NCBI RefSeq assembly: GCF_025698545.1 | Contig: NC_068569.1 | Span: forward strand, 11,346,001 to 11,410,000 | DNA: 64,000 nucleotides | Source: Gossypium raimondii | Taxonomy: Eukaryota; Streptophyta; Magnoliopsida; Malvales; Malvaceae | Direction of reading: 5' to 3' | In this document: one piece after another, positions 11,141-23,999 of the stretch | How positions within the stretch are numbered: the first letter of the stretch is position 1 | Layout: each line of letters begins with the position of its first letter | Notes under the pieces: generated by a model | What the model saw: the letters and a program-made list of their open reading frames with translations, nothing else | The model's database searches: none | Told to the model about the DNA's origin: nothing | Translations under genes and position numbers: made by a program

Positions 11141-14053
11141 TATAACACCCCTTACCCGAGACCATTGCCGGAGTCGAGCACGAGGCATTACCTAACTTAA
11201 CTTACTAGTTCGGAGCATAAAAATTTGCTTTTAAAAAAAATAATTCACTCACGTTCATTCAATATGTCCCTAAAAAGGAATCTCGAGACCCTAAATCATG
11301 CAATAGAAACAGTTCGAGTCCAAACCGGGAACATTAATAATTTTTCAAATACTAAAACAAATTAAAACAGTTCATTTCATTATTCACAATAAAACTGTCC
11401 ACCTGCGCAATAGTCACTAATTTAATTATAACACAAGTTACGAAACTTGAAATTTAGATCCGTAAATTTTTCCTAAAACTAGACACATATATATTCTTAC
11501 CATAAAATTTTCAGAATTTTTGGTTTAGCCAATTAGTACATTTTATTCTTTAAAGTCTCCCTATTTCACTATTCGACAGCTCTGACCCTCTTCACTAAAA
11601 ATTAATTATCTCATTCTAAAAATTTGGATAACATTATAATTTGTTTCTATTGAAAATAGACTCACTAAGGATTCTAGAAATATAAATTATAACTCTCAAT
11701 TCTTTCTGTACAATTTTAATTATTTTCTAAATTCAGAACAAGGGATTTAAAAACTATTTTGACTCTGTCTCACTAAAATTAAAATATCTAAAATATACAA
11801 CGCTTTTGCTTACTCTATTTCTTTCATGTGAAATAAACTCATTCATATTTAATTTCATATCTCACTCAACTTCTAATTCAATTTCCACCATTTTTAGTGA
11901 TTTTTCAAAATCATATCAATGTTGCTGTCCAAAAACTGCTCCATTGCAAATTTTACTCTTTTATAATTTCTTTGCATTAACTATCATTTAAGCATACACA
12001 ATACCAAAACACATTCTTATATAGTCAATTCAATATTTAATCATTATAAAATATTTACTTGCTACTTCTTAGCCATATCATAAGAATACACACAAACTGA
12101 CCAACTCCCTATACATGCCATATAAATTAAAAAGTTGTTTAACAAAATCTACCGGAGTAAATCTGGATAGTGTGATCGTTGATGTAGATCCGATCCTCCA
12201 AAAATAAATATATATGTCAATCTACAAGAAACAATAAACACACACAAGTAAGCTTACAGAAAGCTTAGCAAGTTCATAGGCTCATAATAAAATCTTACCA
12301 AAATTTCACTAACAACATTAATAAACAAATAAAAATTCAACATTTCCTACCAACCACAATCTCAAACAATGAATCTATCCAATCGAGCTCAATATCAGAT
12401 GTCAACTTCTATTCCGACATTTAGCTTCAATTGCACTTACAAATACCTGTCAAATTAAGGATCGTCTTACGGAATTGAGTACATCGTTTGCCCGGTGCCA
12501 CAATTTGCTTGAATATTTCACAAGGCTATAACTCAGTATGGTTTTCTTCACGGAAATACCATACCTACTTTTCACAACTCAATATGGTTTTCTTTACCGA
12601 AATACCATATCAACTTTTCACAACTCAGTATGGTTTTCTTAACTGGAATATCATACCTATGTTTCACACCTTGCCATGGATCCACCATGGGCTTATTCAT
12701 CAATTCATCACTGATTACAGAACGTATGTACTCAATCCTACGTATCCCTTAAATTAAACTAACAATTTCATTTTTTTTTCTCATTTTTACCATAATCATA
12801 ATTCAACAACAATATACGAATTGATACAACATATCATTCCCACATTAACAATTAATCATAAAAGTTCAGCCGTATGAACTTACCTGAGCCAATTCGTAAA
12901 AGTTGTAAAAGTTTAAAAACTAGTTCGATACTTTCTCTTTTCCGCGTTTATCTTCAGATTCCCGATCTATAATATAAAATTTTCCATTCATTAGCATCTA
13001 ATTCAATACTAATTTACTTCACAATTTATGCCTTTCAATTTTTGAAATTACACTTTTACCCCAAAATTTACAATTTTTACAATTTGGTCCCTACTCAATT
13101 AACCCTTCAATTGATCTAATTCTTCTCAATTAAAACCTTATCCAACCATTTTGGAATACAATACATCCTTTGATATTCATAATTTCAGTACAAAACCCCA
13201 ATTCCTAACTCTTTTACAATTAGGTCCTAAAATCATTTTATGCTAAAATCACTTAATAAAATTATAATATAATGAAATTAAAACTTAAAACATATATTAA
13301 TTCATCATAAAATTCCAGAAATTATTCATATTAACTTACAAAATCACCCATGGAATCAAGAACTAATGAATTCAATAGTTGGACCTAGTTGTAAAAGTCA
13401 CAAAACATAAAAATTTCAAAGAAAAAAAGCAAGAATTGAACTCACATGGTATAAAAATATGAGAAACCAGCTTGTTTCAGACCTCCTATGGCGTTTTTTC
13501 TGATAAATTATGAAATCTCTATATTTTTCACTTTTATCTTTGTTTTAAAATATTTAATTTGTAAAATTTCCAATTTTGCCCTTGTTTCTCCTTACTTTCT
13601 TGCTGATTTTTCTCCAACCGTCCAGCCTATATAATTTGGGCCTAATTGCCTTTTAAATCCCTCCTTATTAGTTACTTAAGCTATTTAATCACAATTTAAC
13701 TAATTTTGCACTATTTTCAATTTAGTTCTTTTTAATTAATTGACTATCCAAACGTTAAAATTTTCTAACTAAACTTTTATACTAACTCAATGACACTCCA
13801 TAAATATTTATAAAAATATTTATGGCTTGGTTTATGAACTCGAGGTCTCGATACCTCATTTTAGACCCAATTTACCTATTAAATTCTTTTTAAATCACAA
13901 AATTCAATAAAACACCAAATTCACTAATTCAAAAATTCTTCTAAATTCACACTTGACCCATAATTATTAGTTTATTAAATTTTAAGACTCATTGGTCGGA
14001 TTTAGTGATCTCGAATCACTGTTTCCGACACCACTGAAAATTAGGCTGTTACA
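11141..14053 (-). mobile_element. Nested solo LTR, opposite orientation, 2.9 kb
   Basis: Read on the minus strand it starts TGTAACAGCCTAATTTTC at 14053 and ends GGTAAGGGGTGTTATA at 11141; the last TG/CA-type end carries one substitution. It is flanked by CTTTC on both sides (11136-11140 and 14054-14058), a perfect 5-bp target duplication, and sits inside the 9377-17754 LTR. Its landmarks match the outer LTR in reverse order, for example GGATAGTGTGAT near 12165. There are no coding domains, so it is a solo LTR of the same or a sister family, inserted after the outer one. Confidence 0.8.
12525..12670. repeat. Three tandem units of about 48 bp
   Basis: The unit contains CTCAGTATGGTTTTCTT, then GAAATACCATACCTA and TTTCACAA, repeated three times with drift. 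The same unit occurs twice or more in the related LTR pieces near 15352-15460 (reversed) and 15810-15925, so it is a family feature. Confidence 0.75.
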
Positions 14054-14650
14054 CTTTCTGTTTAAGTGCTCATAAAAGCACTCCCGGATATGAATTGATG
14101 GATTTATAGTATTGTACACTTCAAGTGTACTACCCCAGTATCCATCGAGATTTCAAATGATTCAACGGGTGAAATTCTGACATGAGAACATGTGAAATCA
14201 AAATGAAACTATTATCTGTATATGCATGAAATACTTGGAAACTCGATACCTGATGAGCTCTTCCTTGTTCTTGTTATTCACATGAAATACATGACTAACA
14301 TGTTTGTTGAGGTTATATGTGTTAGGCTAATTACCAAATTGCTTTGGATGTATTATGCATGTACATTATATAAGTAAATGAATGGTAAGTTAATTTCCCA
14401 TTATACGAACTTACTAAGCATTAAGTGCTTACTCTTTCTTATTTCCTCTGTTTTATAGTATTCGGAGGCTTATAAAGGTTGGAAGCTGGTCGGAGCTACA
14501 TCACACTATCCCCCAAATTTTTTTTAGTATATATGTAAATAGTAAACTAATTTTGGTAATAATGACATGTATAGGTTTACTGTTACCAATGATGGCAATT
14601 TAATGTTGGTTAAAAGTAGCTATTGGAATGTCTATTAAATGATATGTTTT

Positions 14651-17273
14651 TGTAACAGCCCAATTTTTAGTGGTATCGGAAACAGTGATTTGGGATCACT
14701 AAATCTAACAAGTAAGCTTGAATATTTAATAAATTAATAATTATGGGTCAAGTGTGAATTTAGAAGAATTTTTGAATTAGTGAATTCTGTGATTTAGTGA
14801 ATTTTGTGATTTAAAAAGAATTTAATTGGTAAATTGGGCCTAAAATGAGGTATCGAGACCTCGAGTTCATAAACTAAGCCATAAATATTTTTATAAAAAA
14901 ATTAGTTCAAGTAAAGTGTTAATTGAGTAGGGACTAGATTGTAAAAATTATAAGTTTTGGGGTAAAAGTGTAATTTCAAAAATTAAAGGGCATAAATTGT
15001 GAAGTGAATTTGTATTGAGTTAGATTTTAATGAATGAAAAAAAAATTATATTATAGATCGGGAATCTGAAGATAAATGCGGAAAAGAGAAAGTATCAAAA
15101 TAAGCTCTGAACTTTTACAAATCCTGCAAATTTGCCCAGGTAAGTTCATACGGCTGAATTTTTATGATTAAATTTTAATATGAGAATGATATATTGTATC
15201 AATACGTATATTGTTGTTGAATTATGATTATGGTAAAAATGAGAAAAAAAAATGAGATTGTTAGTTTAAATTAATGGATACGCAGGATTGAGTACATACG
15301 TTCTGTAATCAGTGATGAATTGACGAATAAGCCCATGGTGAATCCATGGAAATTTGTGAAAAGTAGGTATGGTGTTTCAGTGAAGAAAGCCATACTGAGT
15401 TGTGCAAAGTAGGTATGGTGTTTCAGTGAAGAAAACCATACTGAGTTGTGAAAAGCAGGTATGGTAAAATAACATACCATAGCATTCATGAAATTTCAAT
15501 CCAATGTTCCACTAAATTAGAACTTTTATTCAAACATTTATATTTTCACAATTATTTCAGTTTAATAACATTCATATAAAATAACATACCATAGCATTCA
15601 TGAAATTTCAAAGTATAATACAACATTTCCTGCCAACCACAATCTCAAACAATGAATTTACTCAATTGAGCTCAATATCAAATATCAACTTATATTCCAA
15701 CATTTAGCTTCAACTGAACTTACAAATACTTGTCAAATTAAGGATCGTCTTACGGATTTGAGTACATCGTTTGCCCGGTGCCACGATTTGCTTGAATATT
15801 TTACAGTGCTATAACTCAATATGGTTTCCTTCACTGAAATACCATACCTACTTTTCACAACTCAGTATGGTTTTCTTCACTGAAACACTATGCCTACATT
15901 TCACAATTTTCCATGGATTCACCATGGGCTTATTCGTTAATTCATCACTGATTACAGAATGTATGTACTCAATCTTGCGTATCCCTTAATTTAAACTAAC
16001 AATCTCATTTTTTTCTCTCATTTTTACCATAATCATAATTCAAAAAAAATATACGAATTGATACAATATATCATTCCCATATTAACAATTAATCATAAAA
16101 ATTCAGCCGTATGAACTTACATGGGCCAATTTGTAGGATTTGCAAAAGTTCAAAGACTATTTTAATACTTTCTCTTTTCCGCATTTATCTTCAGATTCCC
16201 GATCTATAATATAAATTTTTCCATTCATTAGCATATAACTCAATACTAATTCACTTCACAATTTATGCCCTTCAATTTTGAAATTACACTTTTACCCCAA
16301 ACTTACAATTTTACAATCTAGTCCCTACTCATTTAACACTTGAATTGAACTAATTTTTTCCTCAAATAACACTTTATCTAATAATTTTAGGCTATTATAC
16401 AACCTTTGATATTCATAATTTCAGTACAAAACCCCAATTCCTAGCTTTTTCACAATTAAGTCCTAAAATCATTTTCTACTAAAATCACTTAATAAAATCA
16501 TAATATAATAAAATTAAAGCTTCAAATCTGTGATAATTCATCATGAAATTCCAGTACTCACTCATGGTAACTTTCAAAATCATTCAGAGAATCAAAACAA
16601 ATCAATTCAATAGTTGGACTTAATTGTAAAAGTCACAAAACATGAAAAATTACAAAGAAAAAGCAAGAATTGAACTTACATGATGAAAAATATGAAAAAC
16701 CAGCTTTAAAAATCTCTCCTATGGCATTTTGGCTGAAGAAAAATGATGATATCTCTAGATTTTTCAATATTGTCTTTATTTTATATGTTTAATTTGCAAA
16801 ATTTCCAATTTTGCCCTTATTTCTCCTTGTTTTCTTATTGATTTTCTTGCCCAAACCGTCCAGCCCATATACTTTAGGCCTAATTGCCTTTTAAATCCCT
16901 CCTTATTAGTCACTTAAACTATTTAATCACAATTTAACAAATTTTGTACTATTTTCAATTTAATCATTTTCAATTAATTGACTATCCAAACGTTAAAATT
17001 TTCTAACGAAACTTTTATACTAACTCAATGACACTCCATAAATATTTGTAAAAATATTTATGGCTCGACTTATGAATTCGAGGTCTCGATACCTCGTTTT
17101 AGACCCAATTTACCAATTAAATTCTTTTTAAATCACAAAATTCACTAATTCAAAAATTATTCTAAATTCAAACTTGACCCATAATTATTAATTTATTAAA
17201 TTTTCAAGCTTACTTGTCGAATTTAGTGATCCCAAATCACTGTTTTTGATACCACTAAAAATTGGGCTGTTAC
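14651..17273. repeat. Large imperfect inverted repeat (foldback) made of two LTR 5' parts
   Basis: The left arm starts TGTAACAGCCCAATTTTTAG at 14651. The right arm ends with its reverse complement at 17273, so both copies point outward. The match continues inward to about 15465 on the left and about 15770 on the right. The right arm carries about 670 bp (near 16365-17035) that the left arm lacks. Both arms lack the 3' half of the LTR. The outer flanks GTTTT and CAGGC do not match, so no target duplication is seen. Confidence 0.75.
15466..15611. repeat. 34-bp direct repeat at the foldback centre
   Basis: The 34 bases at 15466-15499, beginning AAAATAACATACCATAGC, recur without change at 15578-15611. 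They enclose about 78 bp of other sequence, exactly between the two arms of the foldback. Confidence 0.85.
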
Positions 17274-17768
17274 ACAGGCCGTGTGTCCCCTGCAACTTAA
17301 AAATTTAAAACAGAATGCTCAGAAATTTTCACACGGCTTGGCACACAAGAGTGTGGCTTGGCCGTTTGACTTTTGCACCAAAATGAATTGCAAGTTAGAG
17401 AGTTACACTGGCTGGGGATACGGCTGTGGGCTCTATTTCAAACACCACACGGCCTGAGACACGGGTGCGTCACTCGGCCGTGTGAGCCACACGGCTTGAC
17501 CGCACAGGCGTGTGCCCCGTGCACATTGGAAAATTTTGAAATTTCGTGAAAAATTCTCTGAGTTTCCGATTTAGTCCCGATTCGATTCTAAAGTGAAAAT
17601 TGAGCCTCGAGGGCTCTCATAAGGGACTTTATGAATAGTATCTGGCATGAATGTTAAATAATAATATGAAATGTTTGTATTTAATCTGTTTATTCTGGTA
17701 ATACTCCATAACCCTGTTCTGGCAATGGATACGGGTTAGGGTAGGGGTGTTACATATTTTCTTTCTTT

Positions 17769-18250
17769 GAGTTAATTGCACCAAACATCCCTATACTACG
17801 ATCTTCATTTTAAATTGGTCTTCAAACTTTAAATTATTTTAATTTCATTCTAAAACTATCGATGTTATATCAATAATGTCCTTCCGTTATTAAAATTGTT
17901 AATGTACCATTAAATAATATGTCAATCTCACACGACATAATTTAAATGAAAACTTTAAAGAAAATGAATATTGTAAAATGGATGTTGTAAATTTTTGGTT
18001 GTGGTTTTCAAAACTTTTATAGAAAATATCATTCACACTGTTTTTTCGGTTTACTTTATTTTTAGTTATTAATTTTAAAAGTTATGCGGCAACATTTTAC
18101 TTTTTCAAAATATTCATTTTAAATTATGTCATATAATTTTTACGTGTCATTTAATGGTTAAATTAACGATTTTAATATATCATTGATAGCTTAAAGTATA
18201 ATTAAAATATTTTAAAGTTTAAATTTAAAGATGTCTGATGCAATTAACTC
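17769..18250. mobile_element. MITE with long terminal inverted repeats, about 480 bp
   Basis: The left end GAGTTAATTGCACCAAACATC and the reverse complement of the right end GAGTTAATTGCATCAGACATC match with few changes, and the similarity goes on through TTTAAACTTTAAAATATTTTAATT. The core is non-coding. No clear target duplication is visible. The structure fits a Mutator-like MITE. Confidence 0.6.
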
Positions 18251-20600
18251 TTTTATTTATTTTTATGTTTTGTATTTAGTATCAGTAAGAGATATTCAAT
18301 TTTATATTGAAAACGATGATTGTGACATAAATAAGGGTATGCAGTTTTATATTAGAAATGATGATTGTGACATAAAATTTAGGTTAAGATCTTAAATTTA
18401 GATTTTACTCATATTAATACTCTTTCTTGCAAGCAATATAAAGTTGAGTAGTTAATTATCAAAGTGTTCATTTTGATAAAAAAATCTATTATTATATTTA
18501 TCTTTCCTTTTGGTGTTTATGGATCGGGTTTGGAAATAGATTAAAATATTTTAGAATTCGTAAAGTGAAAGTAAATTAGAAAATGATAAAATTTATATTT
18601 GATATTTAAGTCAACGAAATAATTTTATAACAAAACAATTAAAGAAGTAAGGTTATAGAGAAAACATGACTCGTGAGTGAACTAATACTTGCAGCCCAAA
18701 AGTGTTATTGATTGAATTATTGATTAATCTCAATTTGCACCACATAAGTTAGTAGTGTTGGACAAATAGCTTGAATGGTATTATGGATGGAATAACAATG
18801 ATCAAAACCAATGATTATTTATTGAATTTACAGAATATTAAATGAATAAATATTATAAAAGATAAATACATTATGGGAATAATAATGATAATAAATAGAT
18901 ATATTGAAAATTAATAAAATATTTTTTTAAAATTTAATATAATTTGTAGAAAAATAAATAAAATCAATATTTTAATATCTTGACTCAATTCCATGTCACA
19001 AGATAAAAGGTGTTTTTCTTTTGAAGTTTGGCCCATGTGCTAGACATCCCCACACGCCTAAAAAACACGAGCAAGAAAGGAAAAACAATGTGGTCCATTG
19101 GATTGGAGTCGCTTTGGGCTGGTTAATGCTGATTTGTACATTTCAAAACATAAGCCCTTTATTTTTTTTTCGAATATCTCACAAGATTTATTAATTTTAA
19201 ATACCACAATAAATCAAGTTTGGGATGTAATAACAAAAAGACTTGGATTGAAATACAATTTTAATTTGCAATCAAATTTCAGTTGTGAGGATTGCGTATA
19301 AAGTTTAATGGAGTTTTTTTATTTTTATTTTTGAATCCTTGATGATAATTCGATTTAAATTTCAATTTTGTCATACTAATTTATTTGAGCTTTAGATTTT
19401 ATTTTGATGAATTGAAAATTTTAATTTTTTATATTATTTGGTAAGTTTTTAATTTTTTAATTATTTGAAATTTTTCCAAAGAATAATAATATTCAATAAC
19501 TATTATATAATATTAATATTTTAAAAAATTTGTAACATTTTAAAATTATTTTCACTATTTTAAATAAAAATATTTTTACGTTTTTAATAAATCTCAAATT
19601 ATACTTGAATTTTGATTCAATATACAATTTGATATATGAACTTTGATCCGATACATACACATAAAACTCTAATTTTAATTCAATCATACAAATTTAAAGA
19701 AATAAAAATATCAATTTATTTTTATATTCGATAAATATAATTATTTGTGTATACAAAATATAAACATAAAATAATATTATATCAATAATTGTGTTAATAC
19801 TTTGTGAGAATTAGATGAAATTAAAATTTAACGTATAAACTCACACAAAATTAGAAATTCATTAAAAAATACATTAAACCAAAATTTATAAATAATTTTA
19901 AAATTTATTCTAAAATTTATAAATTAAATAAAAATCAAATTCAATATAATCCAAATAACGACAATTTTATAAATTAAAAAGAAACATTTTAATACAGCAT
20001 TAATTCAAATCAAATTTCGTTTTCTCTTGTCTTTTCCTCATATGTATTTATAAGTGATCACTTTCACTTCGAAAGAAATAATTAAAATAAGAAATAAAAT
20101 TTAGCAAAACGTGGATGGCGTGTTTCGGAGACGTCAATTCCGTTAGCTACTTGATTGAATTTGTGGGGCCCTACCTACAAAAATCTACTTAATTCTATCA
20201 TTTTCTTTTTCCAAAATAGTTTGTCATGTGAGTTTGGATAAGGTTAGAGAACGATGTGGTGTGTTTAGTTTAATTTTATCTTATATTACAGTATTATTAT
20301 AATATCTAATTTTATTATCATCATTATTTTTATTCTAATTGCAGTTTAATATACGGTCTATCCAAATTCACCATTAAATTATTAGAGTTTAAGTAAAATT
20401 TGATTTATTTTATTCAAGTCTAAATCAGTCACACTGTCAATCAAACAATTGAACTAAAGTTGAATGGACTTATATTGTGTTATAAGAAAACTCCATAAAG
20501 CTTTATCGCTGAAAGAAAAAGCAACTATAAACTCGAAATAGTAATAGTAGTTTAAACCCCAATCCTCTTAGTTGGCATTAATTTGCAATTATATATAACT
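18251..20600. other. Very AT-rich spacer
   Basis: No gene or clear repeat seen. Open frames here (for example 19098-19301 and 19493-19687) are Ile/Lys/Phe/Asn-rich, as expected by chance in such base composition. Confidence 0.45.
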
Positions 20601-20609
20601 ACTTTTGTT

Positions 20610-21510
20610 TTAATTCAACCTCTTATTTTAATCGCTTAATTCACTTATTAATACTTAAATTATATATTTTTTCTATTTTAGGACGTAAATTGTTTTAGTA
20701 ATAAGTGCCATTTAAGTTATTCTTCTTAATACTTTTGTTAGTTAAATTGTCTAACTCTGTTTAAAAAAGTTTAATTAATAAATTGGTACCTAAATTATGC
20801 ATTTCTTTTATTTTGATTTTTTATTACAAGTGGTACTTAAGCTACTTTTTTTCCCTACATTTGTTAATTAAGTGTTAATTAAATTGTTAAGTCAATTTAA
20901 AAAATATTAAAATTGACATGTAAAAATAATAATATTATTTTATATATATATTGTTTTTATTTTTTTCTTTATTTAGAACTAGATTGGTGGTTGAATCGAT
21001 TAGGGTTTGCTTAGTTATTCTAGTTTGATTAAATATTATTAAAAAATCATAAAAATTAAAAAAATTAAAAAAAGATAAAGTTGGTTCAATTTTTTTTTTT
21101 AGCTTGGTTCAAGCTGACATGTACTGGATTGCAAGTCAAATGGTTTAATCCCTATCCGAATTGGTTCTGATTGATGAAATTAATTGCTAGCATCTCGACC
21201 TTATGAAGGCAAATTTCGAGCATCGCTAGTATTGTCATACATTATAAAAGAAAACAAAAATAGGAAAAGAAAATAAAGAGAGAAATAACGTAAAAGAAAA
21301 AATAAAAGAATTTAAAAAATATTTCTTTAAAGTTTATATGATGTGGTAAATTATTATTGATCAATTTTTTAACAAATATAATATTTTTTGTGTAAAATTA
21401 ACAATAGAAAAATAGTTTAGGTGCCACTTGTAACGGAAAATATGTTTAAATGCCAAAATAGAAAAAAATGCATAGCTTAGATACTAATTTATAGGTTAAG
21501 CCTATATAAG
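20610..21510. mobile_element. Inverted-repeat element with a duplicated left end
   Basis: The left part near 20775-20850 (TAAATTGGTACCTAAATTATGCATTTC, then ACAAGTGGTACTTAAGCTAC) matches the reverse complement of 21405-21500. The preceding 20615-20765 is a diverged direct copy of the same left end, so the left terminus is present about twice. The core is AT-rich and non-coding. Boundaries are approximate. Confidence 0.5.
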
Positions 21511-21656
21511 TCACAACTAAAGTTGTAAAGATAAAAGCTTGAATCCTACTCGTAAATAATCCAAGTAAACATGGCAAGTATAAGGGTGACTAAAGGTACT
21601 AAAAGAAACAAGAACAACAATTACTAATTTGTCAATTAAAATGTTGAAACATTTTC

Positions 21657-21678
21657 TATATATATATATATATATAAT
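21657..21678. repeat. (TA)n microsatellite
   Basis: About eleven TA units. Confidence 0.9.
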
Positions 21679-21699
21679 GTTCTAGTAGTTGCAAATAAA

Positions 21700-23459
21700 A
21701 AGTTATAAGTGGCTAAAAGTTATGTCACTTAGTTATTATATGTCCAAAATATATATCAAAAGTTTATTTACAAATAACTCTTTTGCATACCATAATATAT
21801 GTGAGGTGAATAGAACCTTAAAAAGGTGGTATGTATATACGTCTTGAAGCTTTTGTTAAGTTTTTTATATTTTATCCTCACATATTAATATAATATATTC
21901 CTAAAAGGATTAACGATTTGAGTAACTTAACAAAAAAATTTAAATATCACTTATTATAAAAAAAGTAAATATCAAATTGAAAAAAAAAAAGAGTTAGTCG
22001 TTAGTCGAGCCTATTTTAAATTGGAGTTAAAGAGAATACGGAGTAATAAATAAACTACTAATTTTTGAATAATATGGTGGAATATTCAACTTTACTGTTG
22101 AATAAAATGCCTTAGGCTCTGAACAAAACCCTCCTTAAGCCCCTTCCCATTGCAAGCATCGAACATAACGGTTCTTTGAATGAAACAAAACAAAAGGAAA
22201 AAATATTTATAGTGAACTCTTATGATCCTAGTAAAAGAATACTTTTTTTTTGGGGGGTCTACAGTACTTCGAGACACCATTGCAGCTTTTCATCGTTATC
22301 AGTTATCAGGTCGAGATTTTTTTAATAACATTCAAAGTCCTTGACCTCCTCTTTCACCTTTTCTTTCTTGATAGTTTGTGCATTTATCTTTTCAAATACC
22401 GTTTTCTTTACCAATCTCATCGTTTTTTTTCTCCGATTTAATAAACTGGCTGTTGGATCGATGTCAAATTTTGTCCATAGCCCCCTTCTAACAATGATCT
22501 TCGTCCCACCGTTGGGATTTTGAAAACGTAATCGGCAACCACTCCGACTAGCCATAGCAGTTTTGTTGGGTTAAAAGGTCCTTCAGCTCTTTTAAAGCTT
22601 CCATGGCAATCGATTATTTGGCTGTCGGTTGCCACTCTTACTTTCGCTTTGTTCACCGGACCCTTTTTATTTTTATTTTCTGCAAGTAGAGACTTGATTA
22701 GAAATGATAAAGTCATGGGCCTTGGCTTATGCCTTCCTCTTCCCTGATCTCTATTAGAGGCTATTTCCAAGCGATGCTAACTTGCTTACTTGGGCGGTCT
22801 TTATGTTAGTTTGTTTTATTTGGGCCGTGGTCTTCGCTTGAGGGTGAAGACTAGGCATTTTTGCTGAGGCGGTGAAGACTCTTTCCATCAAGCTTATGAT
22901 GGCCCCTTTTTTTAGTATATTATGAGCTTCCTCACAACTGTTGTTTCATATCAATAGAACGGTTCTATAGCCACAAGAAAAAAAGTGGCTTTGCTCATTT
23001 TGGTGGTTTGCCCACCTTGCTTTGATTGCCTACCGATCAAAGTTTCAGCTTGAGTCCTCTTTTGCTACTTTTTTGTCAACGATAAAAGCTTGATTGAAGT
23101 GAAGGTTGCCTCTATTCGGTTCAAATCGGGTTTTACGATTACTGGCCTCTAGGCCTTTATTTTACATATTATACGAAAGCTTTGGCGCTTGATTGCTGGT
23201 AATCCTCCTTCACTTGTCAAAGTTTTTTTTTTGAACAAAATACATATATCTCGAAAAAGGGGCGGAAAATTAGAAAAAGCAAATTCAATAAAGGATTGTA
23301 CATCGGACAAAAGAATAGGATCATATTTCATCCGACCGTGTATGTAAACAAAAGGCAAACCATCTATGATAGAATATATACAGGGTATTTGCGGTCCCTC
23401 TCCTCTCTAAGAATGAATCAGGGTTAGCATGTTAGGCTAGGCCCTAATCCAAAAGTTGA
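21700..23459. other. Spacer with no supported gene
   Basis: From about 22250 the base composition is less AT-rich than further left. The longest open frame (minus strand, 22770 to 22438) has no ATG start and no motif I recognise. It may be decayed mobile or genic sequence, but I cannot assign it. Confidence 0.35.
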
Positions 23460-23840
23460 TCAAATATAGCCAAAACTCTCACAAACTGCCGTTCTAAGCT
23501 CCAAATAAAGTGGATTCTCGACCCATTTTCCGAGTCTTTTAGCCAAAGAAAGCAAGGAAGCAATGAGAAAATTCCTTTCAGGCGCTACGCTAATCCTGCA
23601 AAGAGGGCAAGTGGGACGAACTCTGAGCCATGAACCGATGCAGTCAAGATGAAAACTATGGTGGCATATTGGTAACGACCGGAGCTTTTCCCCTTTGCAG
23701 ACCTTGCTGAGGCAAACCACGCATTCAACTTCATGGCCGCTTCCGCTACCTACAAACCACCGTTTCGACACTTTTTGGTAAACACAGAGGCTGCTGGCAA
23801 CGAGGGAAGCCATGAAAATCAACAAGATTATCGGGAGCAT
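23460..23840 (-). CDS. Short membrane RING-H2 protein (ATL-like)
   Basis: A single exon encodes 126 residues. Residues 1-20 form a hydrophobic helix that anchors or targets the protein. A RING-H2 finger follows with C40, C43, C59, H61, H64, C67, C78 and C81, the same C-x2-C-x15-C-x-H-x2-H-x2-C-x10-C-x2-C spacing as the ATL gene at 4047-4931. A tryptophan follows the sixth ligand by three residues (W71), as expected for E2 contact. A 45-residue tail with no motif ends the protein. The GLD motif of classical ATLs is missing and the protein is short. It may be an ATL-like subgroup or a shortened copy. The ATG at 23840 precedes the membrane helix directly. An E3 ligase role is inferred from the intact zinc ligands. 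Confidence 0.75.
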   Translation of the reverse strand: MLPIILLIFMASLVASSLCVYQKVSKRWFVGSGSGHEVECVVCLSKVCKGEKLRSLPICHHSFHLDCIGSWLRVRPTCPLCRISVAPERNFLIASLLSLAKRLGKWVENPLYLELRTAVCESFGYI

Positions 23841-23999
23841 CTTGGCTGATCACCAGGGTGATGGAGTTGGAAATTCAATTACCTCTACAAAAGCTTCAAA
23901 TTCAAGCAAGTTTGCTTCGCTTGCAATAGGGGGAGGAGAATTTATTTGTTGTGGGTCGGAGTCAAATTTTGGCTCATCCGATCACTTGGAATGGTAACC

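Larger units (their letters stand above)
9377..17754 (+). mobile_element. Solo LTR (long gypsy-like LTR) broken by two nested insertions
   Basis: The sequence starts TGTAATAGCCC at 9377 and ends GGGGTGTTACA at 17754. It is flanked by the identical 5-mer TATTT (9372-9376 and 17755-17759), the target-duplication size of LTR retrotransposons. Removing the nested pieces 11141-14053 (with one copy of its CTTTC duplication) and 14651-17273 leaves about 2.83 kb, close to the 2.91 kb of the nested copy. I see no gag, pol, primer-binding site or polypurine tract, so this is a solo LTR. Typical parts in order are the conserved 5' end, a tandem array at 10745-11135, a segment with ATCACACTATCC near 14500, and a GC-richer patch of CACGGCC/GGCCGTG motifs at 17275-17530. 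Gypsy assignment rests on resemblance to cotton LTRs I know; it is not proved here. Confidence 0.75.

Noticed and set aside
12525-12670. CRISPR-like repeat array
   Set aside because: This is a tandem array without unique spacers, in plant LTR DNA.
9377-17754. Full-length retrotransposon with two LTRs
   Set aside because: No gag, protease, reverse transcriptase or integrase reading was found, and the pieces reassemble into one LTR with its own target duplication.
22438-22770. Minus-strand 110-codon frame as a gene
   Set aside because: It begins at TTG, has no ATG, and shows no motif or splice context.
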